Shown here: piece by piece, positions 15,177-24,348 of the stretch
Layout of the letters: each line of letters opens with the position of its first letter
Numbering within the stretch: position 1 is the stretch's first letter
Assembly: GCA_964343505.1 (NCBI GenBank)
Contig: CAYFJU010000001.1
Span: forward strand, 70,921-134,920
Direction of reading: 5' to 3'
DNA: 64,000 nt
Source of the DNA: TCS55 sp964343505
GTDB taxonomy: Bacteria > Fidelibacterota > Marinisomatia > Marinisomatales > TCS55
Made by a program: the position numbers and the translations under genes
The notes under the pieces: model-generated
Told to the model about the DNA's origin: nothing
Seen by the model: only the letters and a program-made list of their open reading frames with translations
Database searches by the model: none

Positions 15177-18002
15177 ATGCGCTACGTCAAACCTTTCCTA
15201 ATAGTGTTCGCTCTCGTCGGGAACCTGTTTGCCGGTCTTACCGGTAAAATTGCAGGACGTGTTACAGACGCAGACGGGCAACCACTCATTGGTTGTAACG
15301 TCATTGTAGTCGGTACGTCCTTGGGTGCTTCAACCGATGAAAACGGCGAATATTTCATCATCAACCTCGATCCCGGCACGTACAATCTGGATTTCTCAAT
15401 GATCGGTTATGCCAAACATTCAGTGTCCGGTGTTGCAGTAAATGTGGATGTTACAACACCACTTAATGCGGTACTGCAAACCGAAGCACTCCAAATGACA
15501 GGAGTGCAGGTTACGGCTGAACAACCGACGATTGAGAACACCTTAACCTCATCCAAGCAAATTGTAGATGGAAGCCTCACAACCGATTTGGCAGTCACCA
15601 CCGTAAATGATGTTGTTAAAACACTTCCCGGTGTGACGGAACAAGGTGGCGAAATTCACCTTCGCGGTGGCCGCTCCGGAGAAGAAATGTTTCTCGTAGA
15701 CGGCGCTTCCGTTTTAAACCCCATCATGGGCGGGAATGCCATCCCTGTGAATCCTGCAATGATCAAAGAACTTCAGGTCATCACCGGTACGTTCAATGCT
15801 GAATATGGGCAAGCCATGTCAGGTCTTTTCAACCAAGTGATGAAGGATGCTGACGAAGGTGTCCACGCCAGCGTTTCCTACAGAATGTCTTTGGGCCAGC
15901 CCTATTTTAAAGGGGAAGGCACAGACTTTAAGGGCTGGGACGTTTATGATGAAGTGAAGAACAATGTATTCATGAATGAAGCGGGTGAAACCCCTGTTAC
16001 TGCTGTAGAAAATACAGATTATACCAAGGATGCCAGTTTTGGCGGGAATAAAACCATCACGGATATCAGTGCCGGAATCGGCCGGGGAAATATGGGAATC
16101 CAACTAACCGCCCGGATGTATGATGACCCGGGACGGCTTCCGGGTATTGCTGAGGATTATACCAGCATCCAGGGGAAATTCAATTATCAGGCCATGAGCA
16201 ACCTGAAATTGGGTTTGGAATTCATGAACCATACAAGCAACTCCTTTTATGATCCATCCTATGATGGAATGAAAGTTTCCGGTTCTGCCGGTGAACAAAT
16301 GGTGTGGGACTGGAAATACGCTCTTGGGCAATACCCCAGGACAGAAGAATCCACCACCCAGTTCGGGCTGACTGCGAACTATGTGGTATCTCCCAATACC
16401 AATATTACTTTCAGGGTGGATAACCTTTCTAAGACGCAAACAGATGGCGCCAAGACAACAGGCGGTAAATTTGTAGATTTCACCAAGGTTACCACTGTTA
16501 CCCCTGATGGGGGCGCCTACAGCGGTGCTGATGGACCGAACCATACCAAAGTTTTGAATGATACAAAACACAGCAATGCCTGGTTTGGCCTGTCAAACGT
16601 ATATGGCCATTATTTCAAGGCAGACCAATCCCATACTTCGTTTGGGCTGTACGGGACGAGCCAGATGAATGCCCGCCATTTGATTAAAGCCGGTGTTGAA
16701 TATCGCTCCTACAAGATTGACCGTTTGGGCCATGATACATGGTTTGGAAGAACGGTAGGTTATTCCGAATCAACCCCGCGGCTTCAAACCCAGAATATCC
16801 AGGATGTAACACCTTCTGAACTTGCGGCTTATGTCCAGGATCAAATGGAGTTTAACGACATGATTGTCAATGTTGGGTTCCGTTTTGACGGGTTTAATGC
16901 CGGCGCCGACAAAGGCGTATGGGACGAAAAGGATGGTAAAAAACTCTGGGAAGATACATCCATCAATCCATTTGACCCCACACAGCGAAGTGCTACAAAA
17001 ATGAAAACGAAGATCAGTCCAAGATTGGGTGTTTCATTTCCTGTGGGTGACAATATGGCCTTTCGTTATGCCTATGGCACATTCTTTCAGCGGCCCACAT
17101 TTTATGACCTTCTGGAGAACTATCTGGTTCAAATGGATGGGGGTACAGAATCGGGATATTTTGTTTACATAGGGAATCCTAACCTGGATCCCATGGAAAC
17201 CAATATCTATGAGATGGGTCTTCAGTACAGTTTGGCTTCAGGCATGAAGCTTGATGTGGCCGGGTATTACAAAGACATCTCTAACTTGGTGGCGTCACAG
17301 GAAGTCACAAACCTCCCCTATGTAGATGAGGGTAAGGGGTATGACAATCCCGGTGGATGGTCAGCAACCGATCCTTACCAGGCCACTCACTTTATCTACA
17401 AAACCAGTGATCACTTTGGGAATGTGAAGGGTGTGGAATTAAGCGTCTCCAAGACCGGGGCTTCCGGACTTACGGGGCGGGCCTCCTACACATATTCCAT
17501 CGCCAAGGGTACAGCTTCGGATAAGATGAATCAGGGCTCTGGAACTGTGAGCCAATCTGATGCAGCACGGAAGGGCATCATGACCATGACCACTCTGGAC
17601 TGGCATCGCCCCCATGTGATTAACGGATACGTTGATTATCATACATCCCTTGGTGGCATGTTTGAACGGGTTGGAGGAAACTTCACCTTTAATGCCCAGA
17701 GCGGATTGCCCCTCTCTGCAAGGGCCGGTGCTGCCGGTGCAGCCCTGAAGGAACGGGCACCCATGACTGTGGATGTGAACGCCCGTTTGGATGCGACCTT
17801 AAACTTAGGCGCGGTGAGGCCGACTGTTTTCTTCCTGATCGAGAATGTGCTCAACAGGCGGAATGTTGTGGCGATTGCTGACCCAGCCTCCTATTTTGAT
17901 GATGCATCTACCTATAAAGATGTGGCTGGCGGACCGAGGAACAACCTCTTGGCCTATGGTGTTCCCATGACATTCCATTTCGGATTTTCAATTAGTTATT
18001 AA
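15177..18002 (+). CDS. TonB-dependent outer-membrane receptor with carboxypeptidase-regulatory domain
   Basis: A 941-residue precursor with strong Shine-Dalgarno AAGGAGG. Residues 1-19 form a signal peptide; about 23-105 are a CarboxypepD-reg/CNA-B-like domain (GRVTDADGQPLIGCNVIV...GYAKHSVSG). The plug follows (DVVKTLPGVT, IHLRGGRSGEEMFLVDG). The rest is a beta-barrel ending in aromatic FHFGFSISY. It takes up an unknown ligand using TonB energy. The next two genes, 20 and 11 bases apart, encode a large secreted protein and a PorV-like protein, so this is probably a surface uptake or assembly operon. No SusD is present. Confidence 0.88.
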   Translation: MRYVKPFLIVFALVGNLFAGLTGKIAGRVTDADGQPLIGCNVIVVGTSLGASTDENGEYFIINLDPGTYNLDFSMIGYAKHSVSGVAVNVDVTTPLNAVLQTEALQMTGVQVTAEQPTIENTLTSSKQIVDGSLTTDLAVTTVNDVVKTLPGVTEQGGEIHLRGGRSGEEMFLVDGASVLNPIMGGNAIPVNPAMIKELQVITGTFNAEYGQAMSGLFNQVMKDADEGVHASVSYRMSLGQPYFKGEGTDFKGWDVYDEVKNNVFMNEAGETPVTAVENTDYTKDASFGGNKTITDISAGIGRGNMGIQLTARMYDDPGRLPGIAEDYTSIQGKFNYQAMSNLKLGLEFMNHTSNSFYDPSYDGMKVSGSAGEQMVWDWKYALGQYPRTEESTTQFGLTANYVVSPNTNITFRVDNLSKTQTDGAKTTGGKFVDFTKVTTVTPDGGAYSGADGPNHTKVLNDTKHSNAWFGLSNVYGHYFKADQSHTSFGLYGTSQMNARHLIKAGVEYRSYKIDRLGHDTWFGRTVGYSESTPRLQTQNIQDVTPSELAAYVQDQMEFNDMIVNVGFRFDGFNAGADKGVWDEKDGKKLWEDTSINPFDPTQRSATKMKTKISPRLGVSFPVGDNMAFRYAYGTFFQRPTFYDLLENYLVQMDGGTESGYFVYIGNPNLDPMETNIYEMGLQYSLASGMKLDVAGYYKDISNLVASQEVTNLPYVDEGKGYDNPGGWSATDPYQATHFIYKTSDHFGNVKGVELSVSKTGASGLTGRASYTYSIAKGTASDKMNQGSGTVSQSDAARKGIMTMTTLDWHRPHVINGYVDYHTSLGGMFERVGGNFTFNAQSGLPLSARAGAAGAALKERAPMTVDVNARLDATLNLGAVRPTVFFLIENVLNRRNVVAIADPASYFDDASTYKDVAGGPRNNLLAYGVPMTFHFGFSISY

Positions 18003-18022
18003 GTCAAGCGAAAGGAGAAACA

Positions 18023-20071
18023 ATGATGAAACATGCGATGATTAGAATCTCCCGGGTGGCTATGGCAGGCATTTTACTGCTTGGCTTAGTAGCTGAATTG
18101 GGAGCAAAAGACAAACTGGATGTATTGAGGCTCAGGCAGGGATTGCTCTACAGAGAGTTTTCCCCCGCCTTGGCCCAAACCTATGTATACCATACAAACA
18201 ATAACCTGTGGATGGGTTGGGATTCCTACGGGAATACCGGTGACCAAACCTGTTCAGCGATTATACCCGGTTGGGTCTATCCCGGCTGCTTTACCACCGA
18301 AGGAGGTAAAGGATTCCTGAACTACAATTGCCGCGCTGGTTATTGGATCGTCGGAAAAGTAGGCGGTGCGTTTGTTGAAGGGACGACGGGCGAATACGTT
18401 TTAACCCGTGGTACAGAAGCGGGAACAACCAGCCAGGGCTGGGCCGGAACGGACAGCGATTATAACAAGGAGCCCTGGGTCAGTACAACCACATGGACAA
18501 TCCCAACAATGAGTGTAACCGTTAAAGCAACACGCCGGTCTTGGAGTTTCCCCGGAACAAAAAACCATTACTTTAAAGTAGGTGCGCCAACCACCGACTT
18601 TGATTTCAATGATTTTGTCCTGGAAGAAGTTGAATTAATCAATACCGGAACTGCAGATGTTACTGAGTTGGTGATGGGAGGAAAAGCAGATCACGATGCC
18701 GCCTGGAACGTGCCATTCCCTGATTGGGATTTTCCATTCTGGACGGATGATATCGTGGACTACGATGATGTGTCCATGGCCACCCACTTTTTGGATGGTG
18801 ATCGACAATCATCCGCTGCCAATGATTTCGGCATTGACGATGACGGGAGAGATTATCGGAATGTTCGCATTGGCCAGGTGGCTGTGAATTTGAATGGAAA
18901 GAACCACGATGCCCTGACGGCTACGGACGTTACCCACATGTGGTGGACAGGGGATGAGGATCCTCAAACCGCTGCTGCCCGGCATAATATGGCCAGTTTG
19001 GGATTTTCAGGTGGAGATAAAAAAGGCGTGAATCCTGCCCCGCAGGATATGCGTTATCTCCAGGCTTACGGCCCCTTTACTCTGGCCGCTGGTGATACAA
19101 TAAAACTTTCGTTCTCTGTTATTGCCGGTTCAGGGATGGATAATGTCAGGAACGCTGCAGCGGCGGCTAAACAGGCTTACGATTGGAAATACAATCTGCC
19201 TAAACCACCTTCCGCCCCATCCGTTACCAAGGTATCTACAACGCCGGTTGGCGCAGTTCAAATTGATTGGGCTTTTTCCGCCGCTCAAATAGCAGCGGTT
19301 GATCCGGATATCGGATCCGCTGATTTTGCCGGTTTCCGTGTTTACCGTGCAGTGGCAGCGCCGGCATCAAAAACTGCCGATATATTTACGGCAGAAGGTG
19401 TTACTGCAGAAGATCCGGCAGCCTTGGCCAATGGCACAGATTTTCCGGGCCATGCAGCTGGACCTTACAAAATGATTGCCGATATTTCATACAGTGGTGG
19501 AAATTTCGCAACGGTCGATGGATTCATGAAAATGGGTGATTCCTTTATGTTTACCGATAAAAAGGTAGCCATCGGATTAATGTACTGGTATTACGTAGCC
19601 GCTTATGATGCGGGTGGATCAAGCGCAACCCATGGTACTGTCCCTTCATTGGAAAGTTATTACACCATGTGTTATCCTATGGTGAATGCGCCGGACGGTA
19701 GCGGCAATAAAATTCCAACAGCGCCCCCCGCCACTGTAGTTGCGTTGGAAACGCTCACTTACACTGACTTGGACAATAAACAGAGTACAGAAGTGTTTGT
19801 TTCTCCGAATCCATGGAAATTAAACATCATGAGTAAATATCACGGTGCCGATAGCCCCACCGGTTATTTCATGCGCTTTTACAACGTTAAAATGGGTGAC
19901 GTGGTTAAAATCTATGATGTAACAGGTAATCTGGTTTACGAATCAGATAAGGTTGCGGCTAATGGATCATGGGATTGGAACCTGGTGTCCCGCACCAGGA
20001 ACCAGGTATCCACCGGTGTTTATTTCTGGAAGGTCGGCAGTAAAACCGGCAAACTGGCCGTGATACGGTAA
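18023..20071 (+). CDS. Large secreted surface protein with C-terminal sorting domain
   Basis: A 682-residue precursor of unrecognised function, with a signal peptide ending near ELGAKDK. The N-terminal 370 residues contain DFDFNDFVLEEVELINTGTAD, a repeated style of FCB surface proteins. A fibronectin-III-like part follows (PSAPSVTKVSTTPVGAVQIDW, GFRVYRAV). The last 85 residues start VSPNPWKLN and include VVKIYDVTGNLVYESD and TGVYFWKV, the type IX/FlgD-like sorting pattern. It is probably displayed at the cell surface with the TonB receptor. GGAGAA precedes the ATG. Confidence 0.78.
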   Translation: MMKHAMIRISRVAMAGILLLGLVAELGAKDKLDVLRLRQGLLYREFSPALAQTYVYHTNNNLWMGWDSYGNTGDQTCSAIIPGWVYPGCFTTEGGKGFLNYNCRAGYWIVGKVGGAFVEGTTGEYVLTRGTEAGTTSQGWAGTDSDYNKEPWVSTTTWTIPTMSVTVKATRRSWSFPGTKNHYFKVGAPTTDFDFNDFVLEEVELINTGTADVTELVMGGKADHDAAWNVPFPDWDFPFWTDDIVDYDDVSMATHFLDGDRQSSAANDFGIDDDGRDYRNVRIGQVAVNLNGKNHDALTATDVTHMWWTGDEDPQTAAARHNMASLGFSGGDKKGVNPAPQDMRYLQAYGPFTLAAGDTIKLSFSVIAGSGMDNVRNAAAAAKQAYDWKYNLPKPPSAPSVTKVSTTPVGAVQIDWAFSAAQIAAVDPDIGSADFAGFRVYRAVAAPASKTADIFTAEGVTAEDPAALANGTDFPGHAAGPYKMIADISYSGGNFATVDGFMKMGDSFMFTDKKVAIGLMYWYYVAAYDAGGSSATHGTVPSLESYYTMCYPMVNAPDGSGNKIPTAPPATVVALETLTYTDLDNKQSTEVFVSPNPWKLNIMSKYHGADSPTGYFMRFYNVKMGDVVKIYDVTGNLVYESDKVAANGSWDWNLVSRTRNQVSTGVYFWKVGSKTGKLAVIR

Positions 20072-20082
20072 AGGAGGGCATT

Positions 20083-21048
20083 ATGAGACAGTCAAAACAA
20101 ATAAGAAAAATCGCGACAGCTCTTCTAATTGCAATGGTATTACCCGGCTCTTTGCTAGTGGCGCAGAAAGAAAGTGATACAGATAAAGCGGGTTCGGTGG
20201 GCTTCAAATTCCTGAATTTGAACTATGGCGCACGTGGCACAGCTTTGGGTGGTTTGGCAGCCCAGGCATCCGGCGCCGAAGCGCTGTTCTGGAATCCGGC
20301 AGGTCTCGCCAGTGCAACGGGCATCGGATTCACAGCGGGCCAAACCCAATGGCTCGTTGAAACCAGCTATAATAATGTTGGATTTGCCATGCCGCTGGCC
20401 GGCGGTGTAGTCGGAGCGGCATTAATGAGCGTAAACTATGGTGACATGATGCGTTCCGGGTGGTCCGGAGATACGGAGTTCATCTTTGAAGCCAACCAGG
20501 GAAGTTTTACGGCATCGGATATGGCGCTTCAGGTAAGCTATGCCAAATTTCTGTCGGATAAATTTTCCGTAGGCGGTACAGCGAAAACAATTTCTGAAGA
20601 AATTGATGGTGTGAAATTGAGCGGAATAGGATTTGATATTGGTACCCAGTTTGATGTTGGGTATAAGAATATGAGGCTTGGTGCGGTTATATCAAACTTT
20701 GGCGGTGATGTGTCACCTGTCGAAACAGAACATGAACCGGATATCTCCTTACCCATGACGTTTCAATTTGGCATTATCGGCCGGGCTTATGGTGATGACA
20801 ATATGGGTTTAATGGCCGGTTTGAATGTGACCAAATTTGCCGACGCGGCCCAGAGATTTGCCTTCAATGGCGAATTTACGGTAATGGGTATGGCAAAAAT
20901 CCGTGGAAGCTATTCACTGGGCAATACCCAGGCACCGCTTTCAATTGGCGGCGGCATAAATGTAGCTGGATTTGGTGTGGATGCGGCTTTTACCAATACA
21001 GCTGACTTTGGCTCAGTCACCCAATTCTCACTCAGCTATAGCCTATAG
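20083..21048 (+). CDS. PorV/PorQ-family outer-membrane beta-barrel protein
   Basis: A 321-residue barrel protein after a signal peptide (about 1-27). The family signature is present: FLNLNYGARGTALGGLAAQASGAEALFWNPAGLA, then alternating hydrophobic strands to FGSVTQFSLSYSL with a terminal aromatic-hydrophobic pattern. PorV and PorQ are type IX secretion components that shuttle or process substrates at the outer membrane. Its position after a protein with a sorting domain supports that link. GGAGG precedes the ATG. A terminator follows at 21069. Confidence 0.85.
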   Translation: MRQSKQIRKIATALLIAMVLPGSLLVAQKESDTDKAGSVGFKFLNLNYGARGTALGGLAAQASGAEALFWNPAGLASATGIGFTAGQTQWLVETSYNNVGFAMPLAGGVVGAALMSVNYGDMMRSGWSGDTEFIFEANQGSFTASDMALQVSYAKFLSDKFSVGGTAKTISEEIDGVKLSGIGFDIGTQFDVGYKNMRLGAVISNFGGDVSPVETEHEPDISLPMTFQFGIIGRAYGDDNMGLMAGLNVTKFADAAQRFAFNGEFTVMGMAKIRGSYSLGNTQAPLSIGGGINVAGFGVDAAFTNTADFGSVTQFSLSYSL

Positions 21049-21068
21049 AGCTTCAACCAGTATGAAAT

Positions 21069-21108
21069 AAAAAAGCCCTGCCCCGAATAATCGGGATGGG
21101 GCTTTTTT
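21069..21108 (+). terminator. Intrinsic terminator after the TonB/PorV operon
   Basis: Stem AAAAAGCCC/GGGCTTTTT encloses an inner CCCGA/TCGGG hairpin with loop ATAA, followed by a T-run. The A-run on the other side makes it potentially bidirectional. Confidence 0.9.
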
Positions 21109-21127
21109 ATTAGTACATTCCCAAGCG

Positions 21128-22777
21128 ATGTTTCGATTTATAATACCCATCTGCCTACTCATTACAACGTCTGCACTCAGTCAGGGGGTTACATTCCGGG
21201 ACGCAGCCAAAAGCCAGGGGCTTAATTTTAAGCATGACCATGGCGGCAATGGCATGAAATACTATGTGGAAACCATGGGCTCCGGAGTTTGCCTGCTGGA
21301 TTATGACAACGATGGCGACTTGGATATTTATTTTGCCCAAGGGGCGGCTCTTCCGGGATGGAAGGGATCTGAACAATTGATAAATCGCCTATTTCAGAAT
21401 AATGATGGGGAATGGATTGATGTGACCGAGAAAGCCGGAGTCGGTGACCCGTCTTATAGTATTGGTTGTGCCTGCGGTGATGTGGATAATGATGGTGACA
21501 CCGATTTATATGTCACCAATTTTGGTGCCGACATATTCTATCTTAATCAGGGTAACGGTACTTTTTCTGACGCCACCCAGGCGGCAGGAATCAAAAACAA
21601 ATTGTGGGGCTCCAGCGCCGCATTTTTTGATGGGGATAATGATGGCTGGCTGGATCTTTATGTGACAAATTATGTTGAATATTCCGTGGATAAAAACCCT
21701 TGGTGCGGCGATCAGCAGAGCGGCAGACGGGCCTACTGCGATCCGGATGTATTTAAAGGCATTCCTGATAAATTCTTCCATAATAACGGGGATGGTACTT
21801 TCACCGATTGGACGGATAAGTCGGGAATTGGGAACGATCGCGGTAAAGGGTTAGGGGTTGTCCCGGGAGATTATGATAATGACGGTGACATGGATCTTTA
21901 TGTGGCCAATGATAAGGTCATGAATCTGCTGTACATAAATAATGGAAAGAATTCATTCTCCGAAGAAGCCCTGTTTAGCGGCGTTGGATTTAATGAAAAT
22001 GGCCGCGCAGAAGCGGGTATGGGTGTGGATTTCGGGGATATGAATAATGACGGATGGCTGGATTTATTCGTCACCAATTTCAGCGGTGAGTCCAACACAT
22101 TATACATAAATGATAAAAATGGGTCATTTACAGATAAAACATTCTCCGCCGGTCTTGGACAACCTAGTCTAAACCTATTGGGTTTTGGGACCAAATTTAT
22201 TGATCTGGACCTGGATGGCTGGCTGGATATATTCATTGCCAATGGTCATGTGATTGATAATATTGCCGAATTCAACAGAGATTACACCCATGCCCAGCGG
22301 AAGCAAATTTTTTTGAATCGCAGGGATGGCACCTTTAAAGAAACTTTTCGTGCTGGTGACCTAAATCGTAAAAGTGTAGGAAGGGGTGCCGCATTTGGGG
22401 ATTTGGATAATGACGGAGACTGGGATGTGGTAATTTCCAACAATAATGGATTGGCAAACCTACTCATGAATGAAAGTAGAATTAAACATAATTGGGTTAA
22501 TCTTTCTCTGGAAGGCATTATGTCTAATCGGGATGCCGTTGGCTCCAAAGTGATATTACAGTCTGAAAGCGGTACCCAGATGGCTTGGGTGAATCCGGCG
22601 GCCAGTTATTTGGCGGCCAATGATAAACGGCTCCTTTTTGGGTTGGGCAAAGATACAGAAATTGAAACATTAATCGTTCAGTGGCCCGCTGGCAAGGAAG
22701 ACACTTTCAAAAACCTTACAGTGAACTCCTTTTATCAAATTCGGGAAGGTGGTGATATATCCGTTATAAAGCATTAA
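21128..22777 (+). CDS. CRTAC1-like secreted FG-GAP/ASPIC-UnbV protein
   Basis: A 549-residue precursor with a signal peptide (about 1-18). Seven or so calcium-binding FG-GAP/VCBS units follow, each with a DxDxDGxxD core (DYDNDGDLDIY, DVDNDGDTDLY, DYDNDGDMDLY, DLDNDGDWDVV), consistent with a beta-propeller. The C-terminal ASPIC/UnbV domain spans about 455-540 (NWVNLSLEG, GSKVILQSESG, LLFGLGKD, VQWPAGKED). The exact role of the family is unknown. It begins the ASPIC-TPR-cytochrome group, whose genes overlap, suggesting a joint envelope function. Confidence 0.88.
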   Translation: MFRFIIPICLLITTSALSQGVTFRDAAKSQGLNFKHDHGGNGMKYYVETMGSGVCLLDYDNDGDLDIYFAQGAALPGWKGSEQLINRLFQNNDGEWIDVTEKAGVGDPSYSIGCACGDVDNDGDTDLYVTNFGADIFYLNQGNGTFSDATQAAGIKNKLWGSSAAFFDGDNDGWLDLYVTNYVEYSVDKNPWCGDQQSGRRAYCDPDVFKGIPDKFFHNNGDGTFTDWTDKSGIGNDRGKGLGVVPGDYDNDGDMDLYVANDKVMNLLYINNGKNSFSEEALFSGVGFNENGRAEAGMGVDFGDMNNDGWLDLFVTNFSGESNTLYINDKNGSFTDKTFSAGLGQPSLNLLGFGTKFIDLDLDGWLDIFIANGHVIDNIAEFNRDYTHAQRKQIFLNRRDGTFKETFRAGDLNRKSVGRGAAFGDLDNDGDWDVVISNNNGLANLLMNESRIKHNWVNLSLEGIMSNRDAVGSKVILQSESGTQMAWVNPAASYLAANDKRLLFGLGKDTEIETLIVQWPAGKEDTFKNLTVNSFYQIREGGDISVIKH

Positions 22778-24348
22778 TCATTACCGCCCTTCAGGTTTAT
22801 GGATGTTTCCTCTATGGACAATCAGCTAAGCTGACCGAAGGTTGGGCGGCCTTAGAAGACCGTCGCCCCCATGAAGCCTATGCTATATTCCAAAATATTT
22901 TAGAAATGGACCCCCGTAACGTGGAAGCATTAAACGGCATGGCCAAAGCACTGGATCACAGTGGAGATCCCCAAGGGGCCATGACGGCCTATAAAAACAG
23001 TTTGGGTATCAAACCGGAGCAACCGGAGGTGTGGTTATATATCGGAAATCTATTATACAATGGTAAAGATTTGACCAACGCTGCCAAAGCCTATGAGAAA
23101 GCCTTGGAGCAGAATCATCAGTTTGCAAAAGCGTACAATAATCTCGCTTCCGTGTATAGAGATCAAGGTTCCTTAGAAGATGCCATTAATTTATATAAAA
23201 AAGCGGTCGCGACAGACCCATCCTATGCACGGGTGTATCGAAACCTGGGAGATGTTTTATCCCGGATGGGTGATTATGAGCAGGCCGTATTCTGGTTGAA
23301 AAAAGCAACCGTGGCAGACCCCAATAATCTGTATGGATGGTATTGGCTTGGCCGGGCCCAATTAAGAGGGGGGCAACCCAACAAGGCGATTCCGCATTTT
23401 AATTTTGTATTAGAAAAAAGACCAGACCTCTTTCAGGTCCATCATAACCTGGGAGAGGCCTATTTCGCTGTTTATGATTATCCCAAAGCGATTGAACATA
23501 TCGAAATTGCCATCAACCAAAACCCCAATGGCGCGATTTTTTATATCACCCTAAGCAAGGTTTACAAACAATTAGGGCAGAGCAGCCGCGCCATCAGTAT
23601 CCTGGATTCGTTTTTGGAAAGGAATCCGCAGCATAGCCGGATATACATTGAAAGGGGAGACCAGCATAAATCTGTACAAAGATTGGATGAAGCCCTCGCG
23701 GATTACAGCCAGGCTGTACTTTACGATCCCCAGTCTTGGGAGGGGTATTATAAAAAAGGGGTCGCCCTGTATTACCTAAGCCGTCTGGATGAAGCCCAAA
23801 GAGAGCTGAAAAACGCTTTGATATGGAATGACAAATCGGGGAGTGTTTATCATTTTATGGGGATGGTTTACTTAGCAAGCAGCAATCCGGAAAAAGCAGA
23901 AGTACACTTGGCTGAGGGGGTTGTCTTAGATTCCACCGATGCCGATTTATGGTATCATTTGGGACAATCGCAAATGCGTCAGGAAAAATGGCATGCTGCT
24001 TTAAAGAGCTTGGAATTATCTTATGCAATAAACCCGAATAATTCAGAAACACTTTATAATTTAGGTCGAACCCATATCAAATTGGGCCACCGGGACAAAT
24101 CAAAGGAATTCCTAAAACAGTTTAAAACACAATCAGACTTTGAATCCCAACGGGACAATTTGCGGGATCAAATCATGATGAAACCAAACAACACAAAATT
24201 GAGGATTGAATTGGCGGAATTATATGAAACCAGGGGCCAGTATAAAAAAGCAGTGGAACTTCTGCAACAAGTGTTCTATTTCGGAGATGAACAGGCCCAA
24301 ATCCCGTTGGAAAGAGTTCTGAAGAAAATGAGAGAAAACGGCCAATGA
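22759..24348 (+). CDS. Exported TPR-repeat protein lacking a canonical start codon
   Basis: About 529 residues of TPR repeats (units such as AEVWLYIGN, AYNNLASVYRDQG, YRNLGDVLSRMGDYEQA). The first ATG in frame is 22906, but it lies inside the first TPR unit. The frame is open back to a TGA at 22753 and encodes a convincing signal peptide (RYKALIITALQVYGCFLYGQSA). No ATG, GTG or TTG occurs there; ATC at 22759 follows GGAAGGTGG by 6 bases and is the best candidate start. The frame overlaps the 3' end of the ASPIC gene. A non-canonical AUC start or an assembly error are both possible. The stop overlaps the cytochrome gene (ATGA). Confidence 0.75.
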   Translation: MRYKALIITALQVYGCFLYGQSAKLTEGWAALEDRRPHEAYAIFQNILEMDPRNVEALNGMAKALDHSGDPQGAMTAYKNSLGIKPEQPEVWLYIGNLLYNGKDLTNAAKAYEKALEQNHQFAKAYNNLASVYRDQGSLEDAINLYKKAVATDPSYARVYRNLGDVLSRMGDYEQAVFWLKKATVADPNNLYGWYWLGRAQLRGGQPNKAIPHFNFVLEKRPDLFQVHHNLGEAYFAVYDYPKAIEHIEIAINQNPNGAIFYITLSKVYKQLGQSSRAISILDSFLERNPQHSRIYIERGDQHKSVQRLDEALADYSQAVLYDPQSWEGYYKKGVALYYLSRLDEAQRELKNALIWNDKSGSVYHFMGMVYLASSNPEKAEVHLAEGVVLDSTDADLWYHLGQSQMRQEKWHAALKSLELSYAINPNNSETLYNLGRTHIKLGHRDKSKEFLKQFKTQSDFESQRDNLRDQIMMKPNNTKLRIELAELYETRGQYKKAVELLQQVFYFGDEQAQIPLERVLKKMRENGQ

